A DNA stretch of 64,000 nt from Candidula unifasciata (Eukaryota > Mollusca > Gastropoda > Stylommatophora > Geomitridae): positions 264,642 to 328,641 of the forward strand of contig CAJHNH020002491.1 in assembly GCA_905116865.2 (NCBI GenBank). Reading direction: 5' to 3'. The position numbers were made by a program, and so were the translations under genes. The notes beneath the pieces were generated by a model. The model worked only from the letters and a program-made list of their open reading frames with translations, had not been told where the DNA came from and did no database searches. Shown in pieces: positions 1 to 9,713 of this stretch. The stretch's first letter is position 1. Every line of letters starts with the position of its first letter.

Positions 1-585
1 TTACACTCTACCACCATTAGAACCATTACTTTTATACAATCCCTTATACTCTACCACCATTGGAACCATTACTTTTATATAATATTTTATACTCTACTAC
101 CATTGGATAATTTACTTGTATACAATCGTTTACACTCTACTACCATTGGAACCTTTACTTTTATATAATCGTTTACACTCTTATGCCATTGGAACCATCA
201 CCTTTATGCAATCGTTTACACTCTACCACCATTAGAATCATTACCTTCGTACAATCGTTTACACTCTACTACCATAAGAACCATTACTTTTATATAATCT
301 CATATACTCTGCCACCATTGGAACCATTACTTTTATACAATCCCTTATATATATTCTACCACCATTGGAACTATTACTTTTATACAATAGTTTATACTCT
401 ACCACCATTAGAACCATTACTTGTATACAATCCTTTACACTCTACTACCATTGAAACCATTACTTTTATACAATCGTTTACACTCTACTGCCATTGAAAC
501 CAATAATTTGATATAATCGTTACAATCCACCATCATTGGAAACATTCCTGTTATACAAGCATTTATACTCTTTCACCATTGGAAT
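1..585. repeat. AT-rich minisatellite, ~43-44 bp unit
   Basis: About 13 imperfect head-to-tail copies of a unit containing CTCTACCACCATTGGAACC followed by ATTACTTTTATACAATCG. The array runs up to about 20 bases before the first fibrinogen-gene exon in the window, so it lies in the intron or flank upstream of copy A's N-domain exon. Reading frames across it are only translations of the repeat. Confidence 0.85.
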
Positions 586-607
586 CATTACTATATCTAT
601 TCCGTAG

Positions 608-969
608 TTCTGGACTTCAGGAGGCAACTTACGCCGGACGACATCTACTGTGGACGTATCCAATGTGTAGCCAACAGTTCTCAAAACATCATCAACATGG
701 CCATATATGATACCACAGAGAAAGACAACTCCGTGAAACTGGCCTCCATCTTTCAGTGTTTGCCCAGGAAGTATCAATAGAGCCATCCAAGAACCACGTT
801 ATCAATGCCACGGGAAACATCTCAAAGTACGACGCAGTCTTGAATATCAGGTTCCTGAGGGACGTCGATTGCTTGTACGGCGCGTTTCAGTGTGAACTAG
901 ACTTCTTAGATATCAACGGCCAACCGGGTGTGATCAGAGAAAACTTGCAACCAGCCATAGAAGAAAATG
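608..969 (+). pseudogene. Copy A N-terminal domain exon of fibrinogen-related gene, frameshifted
   Basis: This exon is homologous to 33126-33485 (copy B) and 56284-56644 (copy C), which encode the ~120-residue N-terminal domain between the signal peptide and the coiled coil. It opens after CCGTAG with TTCTGGACTTC and ends at a GTAATA donor, so both splice sites survive. It is 362 nt long instead of 360. Two extra T's near 751-753 (CATCTTTCAGTG against CATCTCAGTG in B) shift the frame, and a TAG follows at about 777. Both halves remain readable in different frames, including the segments DDIYCG and CLYGAFQCELDF. It may be a dying exon, an assembly indel, or the relic of an older gene, since a signal-peptide exon lies downstream rather than upstream of it. 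I see no signal exon in the 600 bases before it. Confidence 0.8.
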
Positions 970-1035
970 GTAATAAGTAGAGCTAATGTGTGTGACGTTC
1001 AACCTCACGAGTACCGTTCAATGAGCAACCAGAAC

Positions 1036-1200
1036 CCGTTGACACAAAGTGCCACCATTCGGATGAGGATCATCCAAGCTCATGTCCGAGAAACCCCCTT
1101 TTACCTTCAGTTTATAGTTGGGTGCCCAACTACAGCCTGTGTGGGGCTTTAAAATAATGACAAATTACGTTCCATATTGGGACGGGAAAATATTGTAGGA
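1036..1200 (+). repeat. R4 retroposon, partial copy
   Basis: Matches the R4 family: GACACAAAGTGCCACCATTC, then GGATGAGGATCA, and later GTGGGGCTTTAAAATAA. Related copies lie at 11763-11950, 12313-12542, 44605-45130 and 57800-57965. Confidence 0.65.
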
Positions 1201-1414
1201 CCAAAGGTTTACCGCAGCAAGAAATAACAAATTCCGCTGCATGTTTTATCAAATAGAGCTAAATGCAATACCATGGGGCTAAATTCGTTACCCAAGTAAA
1301 ATGAATGACATTTTTATTATTTCCAATAAGTATTCATAATTAATTAGGTGTATCAAATAATTCGTATCCACATATTATAATCATCATGTTTACTTACATG
1401 TATACCACTGTGGG

Positions 1415-1651
1415 AGTCGCCGTGGCTGAGCGGCTAGACGCTCGCATCGGATCAGAAGGTCGTAGGTTTGCTCACTGGCGGAGCCGGACTTTTTTTAGAA
1501 TTGACCTTGGCTCCCAGGTCGACCCAGCCTTGAGTAGGTACCAGATGCAGTCCCGGGAAGTAAAGGCGGCCGGCGTGATGCTGACCACATCACCCATCTT
1601 GTGCGGATCGGTCTATAAAATATAGGTCTAGCCCCATATGCCCTATACGCC
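1415..1651 (+). repeat. R1 SINE, tRNA-headed
   Basis: The head GCCGTGGCTGAGCGGCTAGA resembles a tRNA A box, and GGTCGTAGGTTTGCTC resembles a B box. The body and tail (AAGTAAAGGCGGCCGGCGTG, then GGTCTATAAAATATAGGTC) recur at 10283, 43107, 32750 (reverse) and 55876 (reverse). It is an RNA polymerase III-type SINE, not a functional tRNA gene. Confidence 0.8.
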
Positions 1652-1752
1652 AATATATTACCAATTCCATCACTAATCTATGTTTGGCAGCAGTTGCAGC
1701 AGCTAGTGGTGCAATACGTCCGGTAATTGTACATTTGTTATACATAAACACG

Positions 1753-1812
1753 ATGATGTTACAGCTGCTTGTCTGTCTGTCGCTCTAGTTCTGGTTGTCG
1801 TTCAATGTCAAA
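1753..1812 (+). pseudogene. Signal-peptide exon copy, frameshifted and displaced
   Basis: This 60-nt segment aligns with the 61-nt signal exon at 54684-54744. It keeps ATGATGTTACAG at its start and a GTAAGTG donor at its end. One base is missing just after TTACAG, so translation from either ATG reaches TAG at 1786-1788. The hydrophobic core (CLSVALVLVVVQCQ) is still readable in another frame that has no ATG. It lies downstream of the N-domain exon 608-969 and upstream of the coil exon at 3705, the wrong order for the copy B architecture. No clear TATA box sits upstream, unlike copies B and C. Either 608-969 belongs to an earlier broken gene and this starts an N-domain-less copy A, or the exons were rearranged. 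Confidence 0.7.
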
Positions 1813-2038
1813 GTAAGTGAACCAGTTTGTTCAATCAAGAAAAAAGCTGTGTGGTTCACGGGGAGGTTTGGACTGTACCGCAGCTTTCACCGAGGCCACT
1901 GACAGGGGCGTTTTTCATAGAAGGACACAAGAAGAAGGGTACTGCCATCTTCTGAAAGAGTGAAGAAACGTCTATCATGTGAATTAAATAGTCAGTTCTG
2001 CTGGAACCAGTAGACCAAGATATTTACAGTCGTTATCA

Positions 2039-2293
2039 GTCGTTGCCGCCTGTGAACTCATTCATAGCGCCATGTTGTCTGATATTTGCACACGCTGCCT
2101 GCGTTCTTTTCCAACGGTGATCTGGGTACAACTCCTGAAAGTCACCATATCTAGTCGCCCGCATGATTTCGTAGCGGTTCCCACGGGCTGTCCTATGTTG
2201 TAGGGGTGTCATGTTTTCCTCGTTTTGGCCGCTTTGAGCCCATCCACCACCGATGACAGCCACCGCCAACGAAAGTAAAAAATACAACAACAT
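2039..2293 (-). CDS. Possible small secreted protein, 84-85 residues, unknown
   Basis: A minus-strand reading frame starts at 2293 with a convincing signal-peptide-like N terminus (MLLYFLLSLAVAVIGGGWAQ), followed by a polar basic region (RTARGNRYEIMRATRYGDF, then YPDHRWKRTQAACANIR) with one cysteine, and stops near 2039. I recognise no family. Part of it (about 2125-2216) is repeated in inverted orientation at 2578-2662, where RTARGKRF can be read before a stop. That suggests either a duplicated coding piece or an unrecognised repeat. It could be a single-exon gene, the first exon of a minus-strand gene, or chance. Confidence 0.35.
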
Positions 2294-2577
2294 CAGTGGG
2301 TCGATATTTACTTATCGTCGCACTTCGGCGATTCCCCTTACACTAATGTTTTGATTTTTTTTTTTTTTGCACACAGGTGCCTTCGGGCCTGAGACCTAAT
2401 CACAATAACACATTCCAGAAACAAGAGTCTTTCACACACACTCACACACAAAAGTTGCGAAAAGAAAGCTGGGCAGTTTCATCTGGGAGACAGTGTGTTG
2501 ACCTCGTCGAACGAACCCGAGCCACCTTTCGGCACGCTATGCATAGGCGGCGAAGTGAGACATAATGATAATACTTC

Positions 2578-2662
2578 TACACCATAGGACAGCCCGTGGG
2601 AAGCGCTTCAAAATCTCGCCGGTGAGGAGATGTGGTAACTTTCGTGAGTAGTACCGTAATCT
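2578..2662 (+). pseudogene. Inverted diverged copy of part of the 2039-2293 ORF
   Basis: CATAGGACAGCCCGTGGGAA occurs here on the plus strand and on the minus strand at about 2190-2210. Similarity continues for about 85 bases, and a TAG interrupts the matching frame. The two arms lie about 360 bases apart. Confidence 0.5.
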
Positions 2663-2854
2663 GATATCTAACGTAATCAACCGTTTCTGCACAACAGTAA
2701 AACACCTTCAGCTCGGAATGTTTTATGTCCAAATTCTTTAACTCACTGTATTAGTCCAATATTCAATGTTACAGTGTTGCTTGTTGTTAGCCATTTTCAG
2801 TGGTGGTTTGAATAGGAAGAAGTAAACAGGATCATCGCCACAATATCAAACTGT

Positions 2855-3200
2855 TTCAAATCTTCTCTCTTGGTCTCCCTCTGCCTCTTTTCCCTTCAGC
2901 TTTTCGACCGTCACGATGTACTGCAGTTTTCTCTTGACATGACCAAAGAATGTAGATCCCCTCTTTGTGATGTCGATAATTAGCTTTCTTAGTGGGCCAG
3001 TTTCTTGCAAGAAATCTTCATTACCCCTTTGTTCTCTATCCAGTCTATTCTCAACATCCGTCTATTAATCCACAACTCCACCGCTTCCACTAATCTAACT
3101 GTCCATGATTCATTCCCCTGTAAAGGGATATGATTTATATGGTTCTTAAGAAATCTCTTTCTCCTGTCACTTGACACAGGAAGATTCAGTTTTACCAAAA
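2855..3200 (-). mobile_element. LINE remnant, reverse transcriptase C-terminal region
   Basis: The minus strand reads ESWTVR, then LWINRRMLRIDWIENK, then in shifted frames FFGHVKRKL and a GKEAEG-type segment. These match the ESWTIG, WFYRRMLRIPW and FFGHVMRR landmarks of the LINE at 7891-9713 on the same strand. It is a short, frameshifted 3' fragment of the same LINE type. Confidence 0.65.
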
Positions 3201-3704
3201 AATAATTTTAATAAATACCCTCGCGAGGTCTTCAAAAGGATCACTGCCCTATACTGTTACGTCATGCTTACCCGCAGAGATTGCACCAGACTGATGTAGC
3301 CATTAGCGCTTCAGTTCTTTAAAGACTGAACAGGGTATCCAAGGTCTGACATGTTGGTTTGCCATTCAGATTGAGATTTTGTAATCTCGGGGTGTTAGAC
3401 TTTCTTATAGCAACCCAGAAGTCATCTGGTTGTTGGGTATTGCCTTTGAAATGAGAAACAATGACGACGAGATGGAGTTGTCTGCAAAGCTTTTTTTTTT
3501 CTGCAGTACTTGCACCTTGTTTTCATGTTAGGGGAATTCAGCGCTATTGTATTAGACACTTTGTGATAAGTATCGGCACCATTTTTAGACTCTTTGTGTT
3601 GAGTGCCGTCACAGTCCCCCAACCCCTCCCCCACCCCACGCCCCCACCCCACTCCCCCAGGAAAAAGCCCCTGGTTGTATCATTCACTAATATCCTTCTT
3701 GCAG
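3201..3704. other. Intron before copy A coil exon
   Basis: The segment 3431-3480 matches the R6-derived sequence before the coil exon in copy B (36118 onward). A pyrimidine-rich CCCCCA-type stretch at 3617-3660 precedes the acceptor CTTGCAG. No coding segment is visible. Confidence 0.5.
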
Positions 3705-3928
3705 CTACTATCGTGTACAGCCTCGCCAAAATTGCGACACAGCTGAAGGAACATTCGGAGGAGACCGGCAAACAACTGGGGGTACTTACACATGACAATG
3801 AAGTCTTGAAGGAAGACTTGGCGGTTCTGAAACAAGACAACCAGGCTCTGAAGACAGTTTCAGACAGCATCTTAATGAAAGTATCCAGGATCGACGGATT
3901 ACTGAACTCTTCACTTGGCCAAGACCAG
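3705..3928 (+). CDS. Copy A coiled-coil exon of fibrinogen-related gene
   Basis: This exon is open, with acceptor TTCTTGCAG and donor GTACAT. It begins in phase 1 (split codon) and ends in phase 0, encoding about 74 residues. The protein segment begins with TIVYSLAKIATQLKEHSEE and continues with leucine-spaced heptads (DNEVLKEDLAVLKQDNQALK), ending LLNSSLGQDQ. It is a trimer- or dimer-forming coiled coil placed just before the fibrinogen domain, as in ficolins and other FReD lectins. It is 42 nt longer than the copies in B and C (182 nt). The extra 14 residues equal exactly two heptads, so the coil is lengthened without changing register. The next exon is 5443-5568. Confidence 0.85.
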
Positions 3929-3934
3929 GTACAT

Positions 3935-3939
<5 letters not shown>

Positions 3940-3984
<45 letters not shown>
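3940..3984. repeat. (GT)n microsatellite
   Basis: An uninterrupted GT run of about 22 copies starts 11 bases inside the intron after the copy A coil exon. B and C have only short TGTGTG stretches here. Confidence 0.95.
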
Positions 3985-3985
<1 letters not shown>

Positions 3986-4639
3986 ACGTGTTTGCCCTCT
4001 GTCTGCGGATGTGTTTATGTTAGTGGCGTACACTCTTTTAACGGCTGAAATCGTCTCTTACACTTAAAATTACACTTTTTTCAATGCATTATTTTACTTT
4101 TTTTTTTTTTTTTTTACGGTTCGCTATTTGATACAAATACGCAACAAACACGGTTTACGTCTCGGCCAACATGTAAGGCTTGTTAATAGAATTAACACAG
4201 AAAAAATAATTAGTTGTCAGTTACAAATACTATGATGCTTGAAGCGCATGAATAATCTTAACAGCTAAGTGACTAGAAGGAAAACATCGAGTGATACTCT
4301 CTCGAGCGTAACTGTTACAGGTCAACTATGAATTTTGTGTAAATCACTTGCACGTGCAAATTGATCACTTCTTGCCACTGGTTTATGTGCGTCTGTACGT
4401 GTGTGCATTTTTTATTTTTATTTTTTTACTTTCTAGTTCAGTTTTACTTAGTCATGCCTATTTCGGAATGCACTATGGTAAAAGTAAGCAAGAGACCATT
4501 TAAAAACCACTAACACATTATGCTTATGGTGCTAGGGTTTCCCATTGGCGAGAGTAAAATCATTTTTTTTTTTACATCTCTTTATTTACCGCCATCAGTT
4601 ACAGTCAAGGTTGACCTAGGAGCTCACGTCGCATTTTCG
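3985..4639. other. Intron sequence, no gene seen
   Basis: AT-rich intron of copy A with several poly-T runs (for example 4098-4116). I see no exon, TIR or satellite. Confidence 0.5.
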
Positions 4640-4775
4640 TTTCTTCTTCTTCTTCGTCGCGCTCATCGGTTGTAAATACCGGCTGAAATTTTTTTTAGTT
4701 GTTCGACCCCTTCCGGACTTTAGTCTTGTTACAGAACTTGAGTATTGCGTGCATATCTGTTTTACATATATTTCC
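4640..4775 (-). repeat. R5 retroposon 3' part with TTC/GAA tail
   Basis: TTCTTCTTCTTC at the left is followed by the body seen in other R5 copies (TGTAAATACCGGCTGAAA, then TTGTTACAGAACTTGAGT, then GCGTGCATATCTGTTTTACA). The element lies on the minus strand, with its (GAA)n tail at the left end here. Confidence 0.65.
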
Positions 4776-4944
4776 TATTTGTATTAGCTAATGCGCCAGA
4801 TCTCTCAAAATACGTTACTATATAAAAGTCATATCCCTTAGCACTGACCCCCAAACACCCTCACGGAATCGACATGAACTACTGATCCATTTTTATTTTG
4901 ATTCTTCAACGTAAATACAGTATTGTAAAGATCCCTTATTACGC

Positions 4945-5197
4945 CTTATGTGCATCGGGTATATGGGCAGAGCATCCTTTATTTTTACAGGCCAATGGGC
5001 ACTAGGTGGGTAATGTGGTCAGCATTACACCGGCCGACTTTACTTTCCCAGGACAGCCATCCTGGTACCCATTTTAGGCTGGATCGACCTGCAACGCCCC
5101 ATGCTACGATAAAAATCCAGGCAGCCAGCAGTGGGTTTCGATCGCGATACGTTTTTATCACGAGTCGGACTCGCAACGCCTAAGCCACGGACGCCGC
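4945..5197 (-). repeat. R1-tail SINE with an alternative tRNA-like head
   Basis: On the minus strand the head reads GCGTCCGTGGCTTAGGCGTT, with CGATCGAAACCCACTG as a B-box-like part. The tail (GTAATGCTGACCACATTACC) matches R1. Diverged copies lie at 17920-18152 and 50375-50613. Confidence 0.7.
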
Positions 5198-5442
5198 TTT
5201 TCTACAACTTTCCTATCTCATATACCCTCACAACCACGATCACAAGTTCAATGTATTAATAATACCCTTGTTAAGGTCCCGGCACGACACTGTCTTGGTG
5301 GAGTAACGCCTGCTACTCCTGAGTGTTTTGCTACATCTGCTTACCAGCAGTGGAGAAATGATAATCGAATCAGACATACTATACTACTTATGTCATTATA
5401 TTGTATTTCCCCATAATATCAAGAGCTCTCGTGTAATTTCAG

Positions 5443-5568
5443 CAATTTGGAAGCCTCTGTCACCGGGGTATGCCACACAAAGGTCCCAGGGAGAAGTTTG
5501 TCCTGCAAGGGAAGCTCCTGGCGCTGTGTGACACTGAGACTGATGGTGGAGGTTGGGTAATCATACAG
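5443..5568 (+). CDS. Copy A fibrinogen domain exon 1
   Basis: A 126-nt exon, phase 0 at both ends, with acceptor TTTCAG and donor GTGATG. It encodes the start of a fibrinogen C-terminal domain: LCHRGMPHKGPREKF, then LCDTETDGGGWVIIQ. The two cysteines are the expected first disulfide pair of the domain, and DTETDGGGW is the family signature near the N-terminal end. All three copies keep the length and frame. Confidence 0.92.
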
Positions 5569-5659
5569 GTGATGTGCTTACGATTTCATTTCAAACAGGA
5601 AGTCTGTTTTCTTTTTCTTCGTCGATCACAGTTTCTTGTGCGTCTGATCTAACATGATT

Positions 5660-6250
5660 CACAAAGAGAGTGGTGCGTTTAAGGTCTTCGACTGTTTTTC
5701 CCAAATTGATCTTACAGGACAGAGCTATTCCCTTGAACTGATTCAGGGGCAAAATGTTGTCAAATGGGAATCGTTGAGGGCTAGTGGTCTGGGCCCCAGC
5801 GTAGAAAGATCATCAATACAATACAATTGACAGGTGATCCGTGGGCCACTTTCTAGGCCTCTGTGGGCCAGGTGTTTCACGCGGGCCCTCAGCTGAATAG
5901 ACCTGATGTAGGATCTCTCACATGGGTCATATTTCATGCAGTCAGTCACATCTGACAGCGGTTGTTGAATGCTACGGAAAAAATAATGCTGTGTGAACAC
6001 TTTTGTTGTATGCATTATGTTGCTGTACCTTCCATCTTGTAACTATTGTTTTGTTAAATGACCTATGTTGTACAAATTGTTATACTATGAACTATGTTGT
6101 ACGAAACAGGTATCTGTATGAACTATTTGGCTGTACGAACCATGTTGTTTTATAAACTACTTTGTTGTAAGCACTGTGTCTTGAATGCAGGTGTATTTAA
6201 TTCTCCTTATTCGATGGTCGTCTGATGCCTTTTCTCCTTTCCCGCTCTCA
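5660..6250. other. Intron between fibrinogen exons 1 and 2, copy A
   Basis: The right part (5940-6250) aligns with introns of B (38995 onward) and C (60955 onward), for example GCAGTCAGTCACATCTGACA. The left part is specific to A. The 292-bp MITE found here in B and C is absent. A repeated motif of the type ATGAACTATGTTGTAC appears at 6050-6170. Confidence 0.6.
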
Positions 6251-6251
6251 G

Positions 6252-6371
6252 AGACGTGTGCAAGGAAATGTAGACTTCTATAGAGGCTGGGTTGATTACA
6301 AGAGAGGGTTTGGAACCCCAGACACCGACTTCTGGATTGGAAATGACAATATTCACGATCTCACCTCACAG
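6252..6371 (+). CDS. Copy A fibrinogen domain exon 2
   Basis: A 120-nt exon, phase 0-0, acceptor TCTCAG, donor GTAACT. It encodes [20 protein letters not shown], then [20 protein letters not shown]. This is the classic central fibrinogen-domain block (DFYRGW..YK.GFG....FW.GN..IH.LT). One substitution relative to most family members is V for the D in RGWDDY. Spliced in frame to 12663. Confidence 0.95.
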
Positions 6372-6421
6372 GTAACTAACGTTTATTACTTCTTTTTTGA
6401 CGCTGCACGTGCCTTGTATAT

Positions 6422-6460
6422 GTATATGTATATATATAAAAAATTATTATTATTATAATT
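6422..6460. repeat. Short AT-rich microsatellite
   Basis: A TATATG / TTATTA tract in the same place as the long (AT)n tract of copy B at 41023-41099. Confidence 0.6.
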
Positions 6461-6579
6461 TATTGGCTCGCCCTAGATTGTAAACCAAGTCACTAATGCC
6501 CCCAAGAAGTCAGGAGTATAAATATCGCTGCTCTGCGGTAAAGTGACACAACTCCAAAACAAAAAATGTTGGTGAGTTA

Positions 6580-7890
6580 CAGACCCAAAAAGCTACAGAC
6601 CCATTAGCCTTCTTGGTTATGTAGGAAAATTGATGAGAAATTAGTAAATAAAAGACTAATATGGTTCTTGGAGACAAACTCGGTAATCACCACCACGCAG
6701 ACAGGATACAGACAGTACATAAATACAGAGGACCAGTTGACATATCTGACACAGGAAATTGAGAATGCCTTTCAGGAAAAAAAGAAAGTTCTTGCTGTCT
6801 TCTTTGACCTCTCTCGTGCTTTTGATACAGTTTGGAAAGAAGGCCTACAACTAAAACTGCTACAGGCAGGAGTTGTGCACAACATGTACAAGTGGATCAA
6901 AGACTTTCTTTTCCAACGCAGAGCCAGATTCAGAATTCATAAACACATCGGCAAACTGGCAAAACTAAGAGAAGGAGTTCCCCAGGGCAGTGCGATAGCA
7001 CCAACTCTGTTCCTGGTTTACATAAATGATATCACAGCAACATGCCACCAGCACGTTTCTAATACCCTACATGCCGATGACTTTGCAGTTTGGACAGCCT
7101 CCGAATACACTACCACGGCCTCATATCTGTTACAGAAAACTGTGGAAAATGAAGAAGCCTGGACCGAAAAGTGGGGTCTAAAGCTAAATAATTCAAAAAG
7201 CAAAGCATCACTTTTCTCTCTCTCCCCCAGAAAATAAAAAAATCGAAATTTGGATAAAATACCAGCTCATTCCACAGACTGACACTCCTACCTTTCTGGG
7301 CGTTACACTTGATTTGCGACTAACTTGGAAGTCACATGTAGAAGCAATACAGGGGAAAGCATTGAAGAAGCTTGCAGTGATGAAAAAATTAGCGGGTACC
7401 ACATGGGGCGCCAACTCTAGAATCCTAAAACAAGTATATACTGGAGCAGTCAGGCCAGTCATGGAATTTGCCTCCACTGCATTGGATGCAGCAGCCAAGA
7501 CAACAATGGGAAAACTGGACAAGGTTCAGAATATTGGATTAAGGATTGTTCTCGGAGCCATGAAAATCACCCACATCAGAGAGATAGAAAGGATAGCAGA
7601 TACTGAACCACTCGAACTCAGAAGACAATACAAAACTCTTTTACAGTATGAGAAATTAAAAAGACTTCAAAGTCACATACTACATTTTAAATTTCAAGAG
7701 AGAACAAACAAAACAAAAAAAGACTGAAGCTTCAGAGCTCCAACCACCTTGCTAGAGAACTGTACAGACTGCACCAAGATCTGCTTGAAAGAGATGTTTG
7801 CACTGTAGCCAGAGGACTGAACTCCGACTAACCGGCCGTCTAGCCGGCCGTAGTTTAAAGGAGAACCGATGTATGACAAAGAGTACTTTA
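6580..7890 (+). mobile_element. 5'-truncated jockey-like LINE with reverse transcriptase
   Basis: Reverse-transcriptase motifs occur in order. PKSYRPISLLGYVG is at 6580-6627. A frameshift near 6628 precedes an open stretch at 6668-7237 with LAVFFDLSRAFDTVW, REGVPQGSAIAPTLFLVYIN, and HADDFAVW (the catalytic YADD box, with H for Y). After a second frameshift the thumb and connection region follows at 7240-7727 (FLGVTLDLRLTWKSHV). This order and spacing fit the Jockey / CR1 group of non-LTR retrotransposons. The endonuclease and ORF1 are missing. It sits in the copy A intron between fibrinogen exons 2 and 3; B lacks it (41200-41240 is the matching uninserted flank). It is inactive. Confidence 0.88.
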
Positions 7891-9713
7891 ATCATCATCA
7901 TCAGGTGCCTTGCCGACTGGCGTGGGCGATCATGCCTCTCCATAATCTGCGATCTCCTGCAGCATGTATCAGTTCGTGTGCCGACACATCGCCATGCAAC
8001 AAGACTGTCAAGCATCTTCTCTCGTTGTCTACCTCTATCTCTCCTTCCACATATCTTTCCAGTGGTCACAACATGTTCTATTTTCCCTCTTCTCATAACA
8101 TGGCCGAAAAATGATGACTGTCTCCTTCTGATGTCTGTGATAAGTTGTCTTTGGGCTCCCGCCTCTTTCAAAACCTCTTGGTTGCCCTTTTTGGCTGTCC
8201 AAGGTATTCTAAGCATTCTTCTGTAAAACCACATCTCTGAGGCCTCCAGGAATTGTTTGGCCTGCCTACCTATTGTCCAGGATTCACAGCCATATGTTAA
8301 AACTGGATGTATGTAGCAATCAAGAATTCTTTTTCTAACTCTCAATGACAAGGATATATTGCACAAGATGTTTTTCATTTTATAAAATTCAGTTTTTGCC
8401 TGCCCTATTCTGTTTCTTATCTCAGTTATGCATCTTCCATCTGATGTTATCTATGTGCCCAGATACTTAAATTTCTGTACTTGTCCTAAAATAACACCAA
8501 CTTTTATTACACACTTAGGAATAATTCGTTTCTTTGATACCACCATTACTTCTGTCTTCCCATTATTCAAACTGAGGCCCATTCTTCCACTTTCTAACAC
8601 CACAATGTCTATCATTTTCTGTGGTTCTTTCTGACTTGTTGCTATCAAGACTGTGTCATCAGCATAACGTAAATATATTTATATTGTGCCCACCAACCAC
8701 AATTCCGGGAATACCAATTAAAGCTCTCATTATATATTCACTGTATATTGAAAACAAATCAGGTGACAGTACACATCCTTGTCGTACGCCCCTCTTTATG
8801 CTTTGAAATGTACCTAAACAGTTGTTAATTCTTATAGCTGCTGTTTGCTGCCAATACATATTCTTTATTATTCTTAGATCTTTCCCATCAATGTTTAATT
8901 TTTCTAACAGTTTGATTACTTCTTCATGCTTCACACAGTCAAACGCTTTTCTATAGTCTATGAAGCATATGTACAAATCAGTCTTTACTTCTATAGCTCT
9001 TTCTGACAATGTCCTTAGGATGTATATGGCATTGTTTGTACCTTTTCATTCTACAAATCAACATTGTTCATCGCTGATTTCTGGTTTAATTTTGTTTCTT
9101 ATTCGTCTCATAATTATTCTCAGTAACATCTTAGTCATGTGACTCATAAGACTTATTGTGCGATGGTCTTCACATTTTATAGTGCCTGGTTTCTTAGGCA
9201 GAGCTATAAATATGGATTTTTAAAGGTCATTTGGAATATACCCAATATTATAAATATCATTTAAAAGTTTAGTTATTATTTCAATTCCAAAATCTCACAG
9301 TGCTTCGATTTCTTCCAGTGAGATGTTGTCTGGCCCGGGTGCTTTTCCTTTATTCATATGATGTATTGCATCCTCAACTTCTGCAGTCATTATTGGTGGA
9401 CCATCATTGTTGGTCTGCAGTTCTACATCTGGTCTATTATCATCATACAATTCCCCTATATACTCTGTCCATCTGTTAATTATATTACTAGGTCCCATTA
9501 TTAAGTCACCATCTTTTGATTTCAAACATCCAGTGTTGTTACGTGTCATCTTTCCTGTTAACATGTTTATCTTTTGGTACATGGAATGTGAGTCTTTCCT
9601 GTTGTTTTCCCCAATCTCTGTACACATTTGATTCAGCCAGGCTTCTTTAGCTACTTTGCATTTGTTTACTATTTCTTTTTGTATTCTCGAGTATTCTTCT
9701 TTATCATTCTTTT
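7891..9713 (-). mobile_element. LINE remnant of a different clade, reverse transcriptase
   Basis: The minus strand reads from about 9713 down. A KINMLTGKMTRNN region and NKGKAPGPDNISLEEI are at 9295-9713. ICFIDYRKAFDCVKHEEV and GVRQGCVLSPDLFSIY are at 8659-9009. A frameshift falls just before RYADD (about 8655-8670). VMVVSKKR follows at 8451-8648, then YGCESWTIGRQAKQFLEASE and RRMLRIPW at 7900-8378. The motifs are those of endonuclease/reverse-transcriptase LINEs unlike the jockey-like one beside it. Endonuclease and 5' part are absent and frameshifts disable it. It ends in an ATC-rich tail at 7886-7903, abutting the neighbouring LINE tail to tail. Confidence 0.85.

Noticed and set aside
1415..1490. 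Functional tRNA gene
   Set aside because: It has A- and B-box resemblance but no paired acceptor stem, and the segment continues into a SINE body repeated elsewhere.
3461..4048. 195-residue ORF covering the copy A coil exon
   Set aside because: Only 3705-3928 is supported by homology and splice sites; the rest reads through intron and a GT repeat.
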